From: Fulvimarina uroteuthidis
Lineage (GTDB): Bacteria > Pseudomonadota > Alphaproteobacteria > Rhizobiales > Rhizobiaceae
Direction: 5' to 3'
NCBI RefSeq assembly: GCF_034321785.1
Contig: NZ_JAXLPB010000004.1
Span: 372,001-436,000, forward strand
DNA: 64,000 nt
The position numbers were made by a program, and so were the translations under genes. Below, piece after piece: positions 63,520 to 64,000 of this stretch. The stretch's first letter is position 1, and each line of letters starts with the position of its first letter. Under the pieces are notes generated by a model that saw only the letters and a program-made list of their open reading frames with translations, made no database searches and was not told the origin of the DNA.

Positions 63520-64000
63520 ATGGACCTCGCGATTCTCCTCGGCACCTTCGTTCTCGGCCTCGTCATGGGCCTTCCCGTCGCGGTCACGCTCGGCGTCGCC
63601 TCGCTCGCCTATCTTCTGGCCGCCGGCATCCCGCTCGTCGTCATCCCGCAGAAAATGTATGCGGGGATGGACGTCTTCGTGCTTCTGTCGATCCCGGGCT
63701 TCATCCTCGCCGGCAATCTGATGAACCATGGCGGCATCACGTCGCGCATCGTGCGCTTCGCCAACGCGCTCGTCGGCTGGCTGCGGGGCGGGCTCGGCCT
63801 GTCCAACGTCGCGGCCTCGATGCTGTTCGGCGGCATTTCCGGAACCGCGGTCGCCGATGCCGCCTCGATCGGCGGCGTCATGATTCCCGGCATGAAGAAG
63901 GCCGGCTATCCGGCGGACTTCTCCGCCGCCGTGACCGCCGCCTCCTCGACCGTCGGCCCGATCATCCCGCCCTCGGTGCCGATGATCATCGTCGGCTCGC
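63520..64000 (+). CDS. dctM: TRAP transporter large permease DctM, truncated by window end
   Basis: 160 codons are present of about 430. The frame opens MDLAILLGTFVLGLVMGLPV and has SIPGFILAGNLMNHGGI, NVAASMLFGGISGTAVADAASIGGVMIPGM and STVGPIIPPSVPMII, all strongly conserved in DctM. It starts ten bases after dctQ and continues beyond the window. It forms the main channel of the transporter. Confidence 0.9.
   Translation, partial: MDLAILLGTFVLGLVMGLPVAVTLGVASLAYLLAAGIPLVVIPQKMYAGMDVFVLLSIPGFILAGNLMNHGGITSRIVRFANALVGWLRGGLGLSNVAASMLFGGISGTAVADAASIGGVMIPGMKKAGYPADFSAAVTAASSTVGPIIPPSVPMIIVGS

Overview
The window is GC-rich, densely coded chromosomal DNA of an alphaproteobacterium, most likely a member of the Hyphomicrobiales (Rhizobiales). 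The evidence is gene content and order: zapA, a DUF4164 coiled-coil gene, tkt, gap and pgk run in sequence; uvrC is followed by pgsA; UvrB carries long low-complexity tails; and there are an Omp25/31-type barrel, CbtAB, a TctDE/TctCBA set and a ligase-associated helicase. Genus cannot be fixed from sequence alone. No rRNA, tRNA, CRISPR array, prophage or transposase gene was seen.

Region 1 (1-18 kb) is mostly housekeeping: an Inh-like secreted protein, a GNAT enzyme, an esterase, zapA, the glycolysis/pentose phosphate genes tkt, gap and pgk (interrupted by a BrkB-type membrane protein and a CvrA-type K+/H+ antiporter), an SGNH hydrolase overlapping pgk, two unknown membrane proteins, a ligase-associated exonuclease, a diguanylate cyclase, a YitT protein and a large MscS channel. 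Region 2 (18.5-27.8 kb) holds the ligase-associated DEXH helicase, a repeat-rich GIY-YIG cassette (21080-22006) bracketed by 32-bp direct repeats, a HigBA toxin-antitoxin pair with a palindromic operator, a transglutaminase-like protein, uvrB and an orphan GspC-like gene.

Region 3 (27.8-43.7 kb) has an iron-type ABC importer chained by overlapping codons to an EamA permease, a 30-residue membrane microprotein, lepA, an outer membrane barrel, uvrC-pgsA, a copper pair (DUF2946-like plus PCu(A)C), an Lrp regulator, a cobalamin riboswitch driving cbtBA, and folP-folK-DUF1636 converging on cbtA through a terminator hairpin.

Region 4 (43.7-64 kb) is catabolic and accessory: an orphan TadG-like protein; a LysR-controlled module of a gamma-butyrobetaine-hydroxylase-like dioxygenase, a class II aldolase and an EamA permease; a TctDE two-component system translationally coupled to an orphan ABC-type binding protein and divergent from tctCBA plus an AbrB-like membrane protein; a 17-cysteine Csp copper store; and a hexuronate cluster (uxuA-uxuB, divergent GntR, TRAP dctPQM running off the end). 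The most notable regulatory signal is a set of GTCAG boxes phased at exactly 11 bp between tctD and tctC, a strong candidate for the TctD operator.
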